From Anniella stebbinsi (lineage: Eukaryota; Chordata; Lepidosauria; Squamata; Anniellidae): a stretch of 64,000 nt of DNA. The translations under genes and the position numbers were made by a program. The stretch is from contig JARDYH010000002.1 of assembly GCA_029215795.1 (NCBI GenBank), positions 278,264,310 through 278,328,309 on the forward strand. Reading direction: 5' to 3'. How positions within the stretch are numbered: the first letter of the stretch is position 1; every line of letters starts with the position of its first letter. Positions 58,911 through 64,000 of the stretch are shown here, in pieces. The notes under the pieces were generated by a model. That model searched no databases. It was not told where the DNA came from and worked only from the letters and a program-made list of their open reading frames with translations.

Positions 58911-61633
58911 GGATAATGGTGTTCAAGGTTTTCCCAAGGACTGATCTTCTCCTAGACAATGAATCTCAAGGGAGTGGACTTTACCTTCCTGAACTGGATG
59001 AGCCAGAGTACTGTAATGCTCAGAATACAGCATTGTGGGAATTGCATACTCTACGGGTGAGTGTCACAGAATCTAACCACTTGCTAAATTATTCTGTGCT
59101 TGCAGCCTGAGAAACCTTTTTTCTCTTCAGAAGATTTTTTTTTTTTCAAGAACCAAAATTTTTAGGATTGGCTACTGTGGTTTCACAGAATATTTTGAGT
59201 TTCAGAAATCTTTTAATATTGATAATCTTTTAATAAGGTTTTTTAGCTCCACAATCCTGCTTTGCATGTTCCCATGTTTGTTCTCTCTTTCTGGATATGC
59301 TAATTACTGGAAAAGCAGTTAACTGTAGTACATTTGAGTTACCTAAGGCTCTCTCCATTTCCTCCTATTGACCCTTTTGATCCCCACACCCTACACCAAA
59401 TCCTTTTGCCACATAATCCAGATCTATGTTTGCTATTAAGGGAAGGAATGAGACCATCATCCAATATTAAGCAAATACTTTTTGCATTAAAAGTTCATGA
59501 TGCATGAAACCCCAAATTACACAAACCATTTAGTACTTAAATAGATGTTGACATTGGCATTGCCATCCACCCTCCATTCCATTCGCCAGAGCCGCCCTTC
59601 ACTGCTGTTACTTTCTCTTTCCCCTGCAGTTCTCGTACAACAGCTGCCATTTGTTTCCCTCTCTGTTTTCATGTGACACTACTAATGGCCGCTGTTACCT
59701 TCCTTAATGCTATGGGCCTTTAAGCTCAAAAGGAGAGTGTGCCTATGGCTCAGCCTTCAAATGCAGCCCTTTTTGAAGGGCTGTGCTATGGAGTCTTAAG
59801 GGGCAAAAAAAGGCATTACTTTAAATCAGCATACTTTCCATGTTTCTCTAGAGTGGGTGCAGCGCCCCCGATTCAGATTGGGATTCTAGTATGGCAGTAG
59901 GGGAGCTTTTAAGATCTGGATTGGGTCTCTTGCACCTACTCAAGAATAAAAAAAATAAAAAAGACATAACTGCTATGAAGTGATTTAAAGTGATGTCTGT
60001 TTGGGCCCTAAATATATGCCAGTCAGTTTGTTTATGGAGGCTGTGCACTATGTTGTATCACTTGAAGACAATATTGATGCCCCAGACAAAACATGTGGGC
60101 AAGCTGACTTTTGACAAATTGCATCAATATTGCTTTTAGTGAATATTGTATACTGATGCTTTTCTAGTTATTTTGTTGCTCTTCAATAACTAACAGTTGA
60201 ATGATAATTGTTGGATAGTTAACTCTGTTCTTGGAAAAGGCTTAAGATTACTCTTTCTGGCATATCGTGGAATGTTTGATCAGCTGCATCTAAAGCTAAG
60301 ATAATGTGATTAATGTTTTGGTCAAATAGCTAAATATAGTGCGTTAAAAATGGGAAAAAATCGCAATCCTCTTTATCGGTCATTAATAACCACCTTTTTC
60401 AGAGGCACTATCATCCAGTTGTTCAGAAATTTGCAGCTCATCTTGTTGCTGGCGCTCCAGCAGAAGGATCAGAAGCTATTCAACACGAATTTAGCCGGAG
60501 GTGAGAGAAATGACTGTGCTTATTTTGAAAAGTGTGGGTAAAAATTCAAATCCCTGTAATTTTTTTCACTGGAAAAAAGGCTAATCCACTTATGAACATA
60601 ACAAGCTACTTTACAATACAAGAAGAGCTCTACTGCAAGCCATGGATTGTAGGGTGGGTAAGAAGCCATCCCCACCACACACCGGGTTTGGATGACATGG
60701 CTACTCGTGATGTGGATAATTGGGAAAATACTGGGTGGAGAAAACAACCTAGACGCCACCATTTCACCGGCTGATTGTCCATGAAGTCAATAGCTCCTCC
60801 CTCAGAAACTAGTATTCAGTGGTATATTACCTTTGAACTTTAAATAAACTTTATTTAGCTATCCTGGTTAATTGCTGTTGATAGAAATATCTAGTTTCTT
60901 TTCTTTAGTGGGTAGTACCTTTCTTACTCAATACTAGTCTGAGTGGGAAATAAGGGATCAGCTTTTTTTGGCACTGTACAATTTTTAGTGTCAAGGTTTT
61001 TGTATGGTAATCCTGGATTTGATTATTAGTGATAAGAAAGTTGGAGGTTGTGTATATACACAGGGAGACATATCCCTTTCCGCAAATCTTGCTCTCTTCT
61101 CTCTTTCAAGTATTGTTTCTGCTTCAGTTCATAGTTAGTTTGGGATGTCTTAAAGCCATTCAGTTGGGTTTAAGTCTGTTCAGCTCTCCAATCTGAATTA
61201 AAAAATGCTGTGTCTGTGCTGTGTTTTTCCCCAAATACGTATCTAGGGCACAAGTTATTTTTTTCAAATAGAATATTAAAATGAAACCTGTATGACTGTC
61301 CACTATAGGTCACCTACAGAACTTTTTGAGGCCTACAGTATGAAAGGAATGACTTTCAATCCCCGTGTTGCATCAGTGATACCCAGGAAAAAGGTACTCC
61401 TCACAACATTCTCTTCTTAAATCACTTAAAATGTGATATTTTATCTTGGGGATTTACAGTTTTCTTTAAGTCTTTGAAGTTATAATACTTGTTCATTTCA
61501 GGGTAATTTTTTACAAGGGGAGTCATTTCTGAATGAAGACTTGAATAAACTGTTTAAGATTCTTCTTGAAAAACCTGCTGTCCAAGGAGCCCTGGATTTT
61601 GCTAAACATTTAAAGGCAACATCAGTATCATAA
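37690..61633 (+). CDS. NOC3L: NOC3L, nucleolar complex protein 3 homologue (complete)
   Basis: NOC3L works with NOC2 in maturation and intranuclear transport of pre-60S ribosomal particles in the nucleolus and nucleoplasm; yeast Noc3 is also linked to replication licensing. Twenty-one coding exons join in one frame into 2397 nt (798 residues plus stop), close to the roughly 800 residues I recall for human. Exons: 37690-37698, 39297-39501, 41613-41736, 42464-42621, 42718-42780, 47302-47429, 48344-48505, 49409-49502, 51126-51301, 51403-51531, 51801-51932, 54037-54117, 54916-55016, 55143-55215, 55290-55353, 56170-56241, 56728-56909, 58928-59056, 60403-60500, 61309-61393, 61502-61633. The order is a lysine-rich N-terminus (nucleolar targeting likely), a glutamate run near residue 75, the NOC3 domain in the middle, and a CBF/MAK21-type C-terminal region from about residue 550. 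No frameshift was seen despite two LINEs in its introns. Confidence 0.97.
38150..38680 (+). mobile_element. Interspersed reptile repeat, copy 2, with nested hAT-like MITE
   Basis: ctactggatcagactacttg through gaagtactttcttttgtctg follows the same layout as 34730-34965 but extends further 3'. A hAT-like MITE copy (ttccccaatgtggtgctctc, about 38258-38376) sits inside it. Confidence 0.55.
38258..38376. mobile_element. hAT-like MITE (nested copy)
   Basis: The mirrored halves tgctctccagatgctttaga then ctacaactccca and agctgggacttgcagtccaa match the 33919 element. It interrupts the repeat that starts near 38150. Confidence 0.65.
38760..38910 (+). mobile_element. LINE-like fragment
   Basis: aggtggagctctttaggcag then agaattccagaacagagaaa resembles a segment of the L2/CR1-like 3' UTR family. 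Short and diverged. Confidence 0.35.
39297..39501 (+). CDS. NOC3L: NOC3L exon 2
   Basis: Acceptor ttattatctccag, donor gtgagat. It encodes a strongly basic stretch, [20 protein letters not shown] then [20 protein letters not shown], a probable nuclear/nucleolar localisation region. Residues 4-72. Confidence 0.96.
40345..40600 (+). mobile_element. Interspersed reptile repeat, copy 3
   Basis: gttggagtgggccaaagttt, then atttagtctagcattcttgt and gctcctggtattcagaggtg; same order of blocks as the copies at 34730 and 38150, more diverged. Confidence 0.5.
40621..40725. mobile_element. hAT-like MITE
   Basis: gtgggcaatttgtggccctc then cagatgttttagcctacaac, with a mirrored right half (gacttgtaactgaaaacatc). 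Right terminus eroded. Confidence 0.7.
41613..41736 (+). CDS. NOC3L: NOC3L exon 3
   Basis: It encodes the acidic run [20 protein letters not shown], then [20 protein letters not shown]. The acceptor is a NAGNAG (tttagcag), so the exon may start at 41613 or 41616, adding or dropping one residue. Donor gtaggt. Confidence 0.93.
42464..42621 (+). CDS. NOC3L: NOC3L exon 4
   Basis: Acceptor tacttttatag, donor gtaagg. It encodes [20 protein letters not shown] and continues to [20 protein letters not shown]. Phase 2 in, phase 1 out. Confidence 0.96.
42718..42780 (+). CDS. NOC3L: NOC3L exon 5
   Basis: Acceptor ctcttttgcag, donor gtaatg. Its 63 nt encode an acidic segment, [20 protein letters not shown] then Q. 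The following intron (about 4.5 kb) holds the L1-like insertion. Confidence 0.94.
43177..43190. repeat. Left target-site duplication of L1-like insertion
   Basis: aaatgaaaggtggt, identical to 47193-47206. It marks the pre-insertion site in NOC3L intron 5. Confidence 0.92.
43191..47192 (+). mobile_element. L1-like LINE insertion, ORF2 only, inactive
   Basis: A 4.0-kb insertion in NOC3L intron 5, same strand as the gene. The endonuclease domain opens at the ATG at 43227 ([12 protein letters not shown], later VVFLQETH). Reverse transcriptase follows from about 44.6 kb ([31 protein letters not shown] near 45285), then a C-terminal region to the stop near 47030 and an A-rich tail. It is bounded by a 14-bp duplication, aaatgaaaggtggt at 43177-43190 and 47193-47206. 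ORF1 is absent. ORF2 is broken into at least six frames, and a deletion between 45040 and 45065 removes the first RT catalytic aspartate motif, so it cannot be active. Confidence 0.93.
47193..47206. repeat. Right target-site duplication of L1-like insertion
   Basis: Second copy of the 14-bp target sequence directly after the A-rich tail. Some of its leading A residues could belong to the tail, so the true length is 12-14 bp. Confidence 0.92.
47302..47429 (+). CDS. NOC3L: NOC3L exon 6
   Basis: Acceptor ttccttcatcag, donor gtaagt. It encodes [20 protein letters not shown], then [20 protein letters not shown], start of the conserved NOC3 domain ([16 protein letters not shown] is highly conserved). 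It starts only about 110 bp after the L1-like insertion. Confidence 0.97.
48064..48172. mobile_element. hAT-like MITE
   Basis: tctagatgttttggccttca then gctcccatcagccg mirrors ggagttgtaggccaaaacat; same family as the 33919 element. In NOC3L intron 6. Confidence 0.75.
48344..48505 (+). CDS. NOC3L: NOC3L exon 7
   Basis: Acceptor catccttgagcag, donor gtgagg. It encodes [20 protein letters not shown] and on to [18 protein letters not shown], core of the NOC3 domain; 54 codons. Confidence 0.97.
49409..49502 (+). CDS. NOC3L: NOC3L exon 8
   Basis: Acceptor tttgtcctcag, donor gtacaa. It encodes [20 protein letters not shown] then [11 protein letters not shown]. Confidence 0.97.
49510..50740. other. 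NOC3L: NOC3L intron without recognised features
   Basis: AT-rich intron 8. The open frame at 49792-50163 looks coincidental: no start context, no splice sites and no protein-like composition. Confidence 0.5.
50750..50965. mobile_element. Candidate MITE with ggttgtatcc termini
   Basis: The left end aggttgtatccaattctatc and right end gctggatataaccc are imperfect inverted repeats enclosing a GC-rich 200-bp interior. Confidence 0.5.
51126..51301 (+). CDS. NOC3L: NOC3L exon 9
   Basis: Acceptor atttcacttag, donor gtaggt. It encodes [20 protein letters not shown], then a leucine-rich helical repeat segment ([20 protein letters not shown]). Confidence 0.97.
51403..51531 (+). CDS. NOC3L: NOC3L exon 10
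   Basis: Acceptor caattttccag, donor gtatgt. It encodes [20 protein letters not shown], then [20 protein letters not shown]; 43 codons, phase 0 both ends. The preceding intron is only 101 bp. Confidence 0.97.
51801..51932 (+). CDS. NOC3L: NOC3L exon 11
   Basis: Acceptor gattattttag, donor gtattt. It encodes [20 protein letters not shown] and a lysine-rich end ([18 protein letters not shown]). The following intron contains the L2/CR1-like LINE. Confidence 0.97.
51990..53832 (+). mobile_element. L2/CR1-like LINE, 5' truncated, inactive
   Basis: A 1.85-kb fragment in NOC3L intron 11. A degraded reverse transcriptase reads [20 protein letters not shown], later [20 protein letters not shown] and [12 protein letters not shown], then [14 protein letters not shown]; frameshifts and stops follow near 53060. 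The 3' UTR ends with cacccagagagcttggctat and a (TAG)n tail (53799-53832). The RT sequence and microsatellite tail place it in the CR1/L2 group; which of the two I cannot settle by eye. Confidence 0.9.
54037..54117 (+). CDS. NOC3L: NOC3L exon 12
   Basis: Acceptor tgcatttgcag, donor gtaact. Twenty-seven codons, [20 protein letters not shown] then TEKKLKL, a charged helix that probably forms a coiled coil. Confidence 0.97.
54275..54690. mobile_element. Interspersed-repeat remnant
   Basis: It starts agttcagtggggcttactcc then caagtaagtg, a motif common in squamate repeats, followed by GC-richer sequence up to about 54665. No clear right terminus. Confidence 0.4.
54916..55016 (+). CDS. NOC3L: NOC3L exon 13
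   Basis: Acceptor ttttccctacag, donor gtaaga. It encodes [20 protein letters not shown] then [13 protein letters not shown]. Confidence 0.97.
55143..55215 (+). CDS. NOC3L: NOC3L exon 14
   Basis: Acceptor tctgattttag, donor gtaagt. It encodes [20 protein letters not shown] then NVSG; the first base completes a lysine codon from exon 13. Confidence 0.95.
55290..55353 (+). CDS. NOC3L: NOC3L exon 15
   Basis: Acceptor tgtgtttctag, donor gtaggt. It encodes [20 protein letters not shown] then Q, start of the CBF/MAK21-like region. The preceding intron is only 74 bp. Confidence 0.95.
55640..55930. repeat. C-rich, CpG-poor repeat-like block in NOC3L intron 15
   Basis: A pyrimidine-rich, GC-enriched block (for example ctccctccccccctctggca) in an AT-rich intron. 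It looks like a transposon remnant but has no recognisable ends. Confidence 0.35.
56170..56241 (+). CDS. NOC3L: NOC3L exon 16
   Basis: Acceptor attttgcgtag, donor gtaatt. It encodes [20 protein letters not shown] then LHA, a block strongly conserved in eukaryotic NOC3 proteins. Confidence 0.97.
56470..56528. repeat. (TA)n(TG)n compound microsatellite
   Basis: About 10 TA units run directly into about 19 TG units in NOC3L intron 16. Likely length-variable. Confidence 0.95.
56728..56909 (+). CDS. NOC3L: NOC3L exon 17
   Basis: Acceptor ttgtatttaag, donor gtaagt. It encodes [20 protein letters not shown], then [20 protein letters not shown] and [20 protein letters not shown]. Confidence 0.97.
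57196..57456. mobile_element. Foldback MITE, ctgttcagatgaca family, with internal duplication
   Basis: The left end cctgctcagacgacatgcta and right end gttagtgtgttgtctgaaca are mirrored as in the 36807 copy. The interior repeats a gtgtgaaccatgagt-type block, making it about 70 bp longer than the other copy. Confidence 0.75.
57500..58560 (+). mobile_element. L2/CR1-like LINE, degraded, with a second LINE tail inside
   Basis: A broken RT frame ([11 protein letters not shown] near 57605; SKLEYSN near 57825) is followed by a foreign LINE 3' end with (ATC)n (57870-57950). The first element's 3' part then resumes to about 58560 (gttggcgggatacaaataag). Confidence 0.65.
58845..58910 (+). mobile_element. 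Minimal LINE 3' tail plus (ATT)n next to NOC3L exon 18
   Basis: gagggagaagcgggtaagaa then (ATT)14. The first 20 bp match the LINE 3' terminus at 3838-3860 (gggagaggcgggttataaat), so this is probably an extremely 5'-truncated insertion. Confidence 0.6.
58928..59056 (+). CDS. NOC3L: NOC3L exon 18
   Basis: It encodes [20 protein letters not shown], then [20 protein letters not shown]. The acceptor (gttcaag) follows an (ATT)n tract after only 17 nt and has no normal pyrimidine tract. Donor gtgagt. Confidence 0.95.
60403..60500 (+). CDS. NOC3L: NOC3L exon 19
   Basis: Acceptor acctttttcag, donor gtgaga. It encodes [20 protein letters not shown] then [12 protein letters not shown]; ends in phase 2. 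Confidence 0.97.
60580..60795. repeat. MITE-like remnant in NOC3L intron 19
   Basis: GC-richer block containing gggtttggatgacatggcta and ccatggattgtagggtgggt, motifs like those of the foldback families. Ends not resolved. Confidence 0.35.
61309..61393 (+). CDS. NOC3L: NOC3L exon 20
   Basis: Acceptor gtccactatag, donor gtactc. It encodes [20 protein letters not shown] then ASVIPRKK. Confidence 0.96.
61502..61633 (+). CDS. NOC3L: NOC3L exon 21 (terminal)
   Basis: Acceptor tgttcatttcag. It encodes [20 protein letters not shown], then a less conserved tail ending KATSVS and a TAA at 61631-61633. Confidence 0.96.
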   Translation, partial: GNFLQGESFLNEDLNKLFKILLEKPAVQGALDFAKHLKATSVS

Positions 61634-62100
61634 GTATATTACAAGTATATTTAAAAGAACCAAATGTATAAAAAAAAACCAGTGACCTGTTCTACAAAGA
61701 ATTCAAATTAGATTTTTACTATGGATGCTAGATTTTCAGGAATGAACTAGCACATAAAGGAATGGTTGGCACTATGTGTGTTGTAGTTCCATTTGATGTA
61801 AATTTTAGGATGTTCTTTGAGAGTTCAAGAACCATGTATTCTATAGTAAACTTTATAGCAGTTTGTAAGCCGCTCAACTTTGACGTTGCTTCAACTTATG
61901 TATAATATTATTTAATATTCTCAATGCAAGGTAATGCTTTTTCTAAAAGAATTTAAATATGAATTGACTCCTAGAAATTATTTTGATTGTAAAATATATA
62001 AAGCTTTTTTTTTAAAAAAGATAATTCTAGCCTAATTGTTCTATTTGTGTATTGTACTGGAGTATCATAGAAATCTCCATAATAAAAACTTTAAACAGGT
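61634..62100 (+). terminator. NOC3L: NOC3L 3' UTR and poly(A) signal
   Basis: AT-rich, non-coding. The AATAAA at 62081-62086 is the best poly(A) signal and implies a 3' UTR of roughly 470 nt; cleavage would fall near 62100. Confidence 0.7.
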
Positions 62101-62544
62101 GCTGAAAAACAGAGGTGCAGAATTATCCCATCCTACTGTTACATGTTCATTTTCCATTTTCATCACGCCACTGACTTAGATAGGATATATATTCTAGAAA
62201 TGCTTGTGAAAAATACATGCAAACTTTAAAATTGCAAAACCTTTTTTGAGACAACTGCTAGACTAGCACTAGAAACAACATACTGGATTGGTTCACCCAT
62301 CATGCTAATCTTTGGTGTGGCTGGCAAGCTACGCTGGGCAGATGGTTATGCAAACAACCTACTGTGCTTCCATTCAACCAAGCTATGCAGAGTAGTTTAT
62401 CTCACACACACCCTTTGCCCCTTCTCTTCCTGTTGTCTTCCTGCCAAGCTGGGCAGGTATACCAGCTTCCTTTGCAACAGCAATAGAGATCATTTAAGAG
62501 GAGCAGAGCGGCAGTAGCATTTTTTACTGCTTTTGCCAAGCAGC

Positions 62545-62765
62545 TCTGAAGCGATCTCTAACCCATGCTGGCACAACAGACAGCACATTAACCCACCATA
62601 GGTAAAATAACCCCTTACTGCAGACCATGGGTTCTCAGCCTGGCTTATTCGGTGGAAACAACCCTCTGTGGAGGGGGACAACATCCCATAGACAACATGC
62701 TAACCCATGGGTTCTTCTGGAAAATAAACCAGCATGGGTTAGCATGTTGTGTGAACCCAGTTACT
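62545..62765. mobile_element. Foldback MITE remnant
   Basis: acaacatgctaacccatggg (62694-62713) mirrors the later catgggttagcatgttgtgt (62734-62753). An upstream diverged copy (ctctaacccatgctggcaca) suggests the outer arm. Immediately downstream of NOC3L. Confidence 0.6.
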
Positions 62766-63156
62766 GAAAGTCACAATGTCCTTTGATACATTTAAGCCAC
62801 ATAGATTTGTTTTGTAAGTGCTTCCCTTGACTATGTTGGGCCCTCTGTTCTCAGGAACATAACTTCCTTTCAAGTGATTTGTACTGAAAACTATGGCTTT
62901 AGAGCTTCAGGAAGTCCTGGTGTGTTGTAAGTAGGGATGTGCACTGGATCGGACCCGATCCACGATCCGAGTCCGGTCCAGTGGGAAATCGGATAAATTA
63001 TCCGATTTCCGATCCCGCAGCTGGATCGGCCGATCCAATCCGAACCGGTCCGAAAAAGCTCCGAACCGGATCGGCGGATCGGCGGGCGCCCACTGGCGCC
63101 CACCGCCGCTTCCATAGGCGGGCGCCAGCGGGCGCCCGCCGATGAAAGTGGACAGC

Positions 63157-63183
63157 GGGGGGGGGGGGGAGGAGGAGGGGGGC
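63157..63183. repeat. G-rich tract with G-quadruplex potential
   Basis: A run of about 13 G followed by gaggaggagggggg, giving more than four G3+ runs within 30 nt. Confidence 0.8.
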
Positions 63184-63184
63184 A

Positions 63185-63375
63185 CTTACCTTCTCGGCCC
63201 GGTGGCTCCCGTCCGGCGCCGGCGCCTACTACTACTAGCAGGCTCCGCGGCCTGCTCTAGGGTGGCGCGCCGGGTGATGTCATCACCCGGCGCGCTACTC
63301 TAGAGCAGGCCGCGGAGCCTGCTGGAAGTAGTAGGCGCCGGCGCCGGACGGGAGCCGCCGGGCCGGAAAGGTAAG
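63185..63375. repeat. 191-bp palindrome, unit 1
   Basis: Arms of 95 nt around a single central T at 63280. Outer ends are cttacc and ggtaag; the core is ccgggtgatg-t-catcacccgg. Only a few arm mismatches. Confidence 0.9.
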
Positions 63376-63426
63376 GAGGGGGTGCGTGGAGGGGAGGAGG
63401 GGGCGCGCGGAGGGGGGAGGGGGGCC

Positions 63427-63617
63427 CTTACCTTTCCGGCCCGGCGGCTCCCGTCCGGCGCCGGCGCCTACTACTCCCAGCAGGCTCCGCGGCCTGCTCT
63501 AGGATGGCGCGCCGGGTGATGTCATCACCTGGCGCGCTACTCTAGAGCAGGCCGCAGAGCCTGCTGGAAGTAGTAGGCGCCGGCGCCGGACGGGAGCCGC
63601 CGGGCCGGAAAGGTAAG
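63427..63617. repeat. 191-bp palindrome, unit 2
   Basis: Same layout and length as unit 1, centre at 63522. A 51-bp G-rich spacer (63376-63426) separates the two. Confidence 0.9.
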
Positions 63618-63668
63618 GAGGGGGTGCGTGGAGGGGAGGAGGGGGCGCGCGGAGGGGGGAGGGGGGCC

Positions 63669-63846
63669 CTTACCTGCCCGGCCCGGCGGCTCCCGTCCGG
63701 CGCCGGCGCCTACTACTACCAGCAGGCTCCGCGGCCTGCTCCAGGGTGGCGCGCCGGGTGATGTCATCACCCGGCGCGCTACTCGAGAGTAGGCCGCGGA
63801 GCCCGCTGGTAGTAGCCGCCGGCGCCGGAGGGGCCGAGAAGGTAAG
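63669..63846. repeat. Palindrome, unit 3 (right arm 13 nt shorter)
   Basis: Centre at 63764. The right arm has lost about 13 nt near its outer part; otherwise as units 1 and 2. Confidence 0.85.
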
Positions 63847-64000
63847 TGGCGGGGAAGGGGGCTTACCCCCCCCCCCGGAGCCGTCCGCTTCTATCCGCTG
63901 GCGCCCGCGGGCGCCAGCGGATGGAAGCAGGCGGCCCCAGGGGAGGTAGGGAGCGCGGGGGAGGGGGTTTACCTGCCGGGGCCGTCCACAGCGGACGGCC

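Larger units (their letters stand above)
62930..64000. repeat. Very GC-rich palindromic repeat element with 242-bp tandem units (runs off window)
   Basis: From tagggatgtgcactggatcg onward the sequence turns abruptly GC- and CpG-rich. The head (62930-63160) is full of gatccg/cggatc motifs and includes a 13-bp-arm palindrome centred at 62997. Three tandem units follow with palindrome centres at 63280, 63522 and 63764, spaced exactly 242 bp. A further inverted pair (cgcttctatccgctggcgcc against cagcggatggaagcaggcgg) runs to about 63940. No gene is recognised; the open frames here reflect the GC bias. Confidence 0.85.

Noticed and set aside
62907..63949. Several overlapping open frames rich in Gly, Ala, Pro and Arg
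   Set aside because: They arise from the GC-rich palindromic repeat, where stop codons are rare in every frame; no splice structure or conserved domain.
1..64000. CRISPR array, tRNA, rRNA or bacterial operon
   Set aside because: No regularly spaced short direct repeats with unique spacers, no cloverleaf, no Shine-Dalgarno-led gene strings. The spliced vertebrate genes make a prokaryotic origin untenable.

Overview
The window is eukaryotic nuclear DNA, almost certainly from a squamate reptile (lizard type). It has two spliced vertebrate genes with GT-AG introns. The space between exons is packed with L2/CR1-like LINE fragments, an L1-like LINE, hAT-like and other palindromic MITEs, and microsatellites, a mix typical of lizards. 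No operon, phage, CRISPR array or tRNA was seen.

Gene 1 (about 3.4-34.5 kb, + strand) is TBC1D12, a RAB GTPase-activating protein. Its first, large 5' exon lies left of the window. Thirteen coding segments are visible, from 3430 to the stop at 32801-32803. They end with a complete TBC domain in which both catalytic fingers, IxxDxxR and YxQ, are intact. The 57-nt in-frame segment at 12173-12229 looks like a cassette exon. A long 3' UTR probably ends near the AATAAA at 34505.

Gene 2 (about 37.5-62.1 kb, + strand) is NOC3L, a nucleolar ribosome-biogenesis factor. It is complete: 21 coding exons join in frame into 2397 nt (798 residues plus stop), starting in a CpG-rich promoter near 37.69 kb and ending at 61633, with AATAAA at 62081. 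Intron 5 holds a 4.0-kb dead L1-like LINE flanked by a 14-bp target-site duplication. Intron 11 holds a 1.85-kb L2/CR1-like LINE. An (ATT)n tract, probably the tail of a severely truncated LINE, sits directly against the exon 18 acceptor.

The two genes are tandem (TBC1D12 then NOC3L, same strand, about 3 kb apart). From memory, human NOC3L and TBC1D12 are divergent, so this may be a local inversion in this lineage.

The rest is repeats. The most striking structures are: (a) the right edge (62.93-64.0 kb), a very GC-rich element with three 242-bp tandem units, each built around a palindrome of up to 191 bp; (b) a perfect, spacer-free 42-bp palindrome at 12703-12744; (c) two opposite-facing copies of a roughly 350-bp element rich in GCGCAT motifs, one of them nested inside a hAT-like MITE; and (d) several families of foldback MITEs. 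The window does not show a new multi-gene system. The unusual material is repeat architecture and its contact with splice sites.
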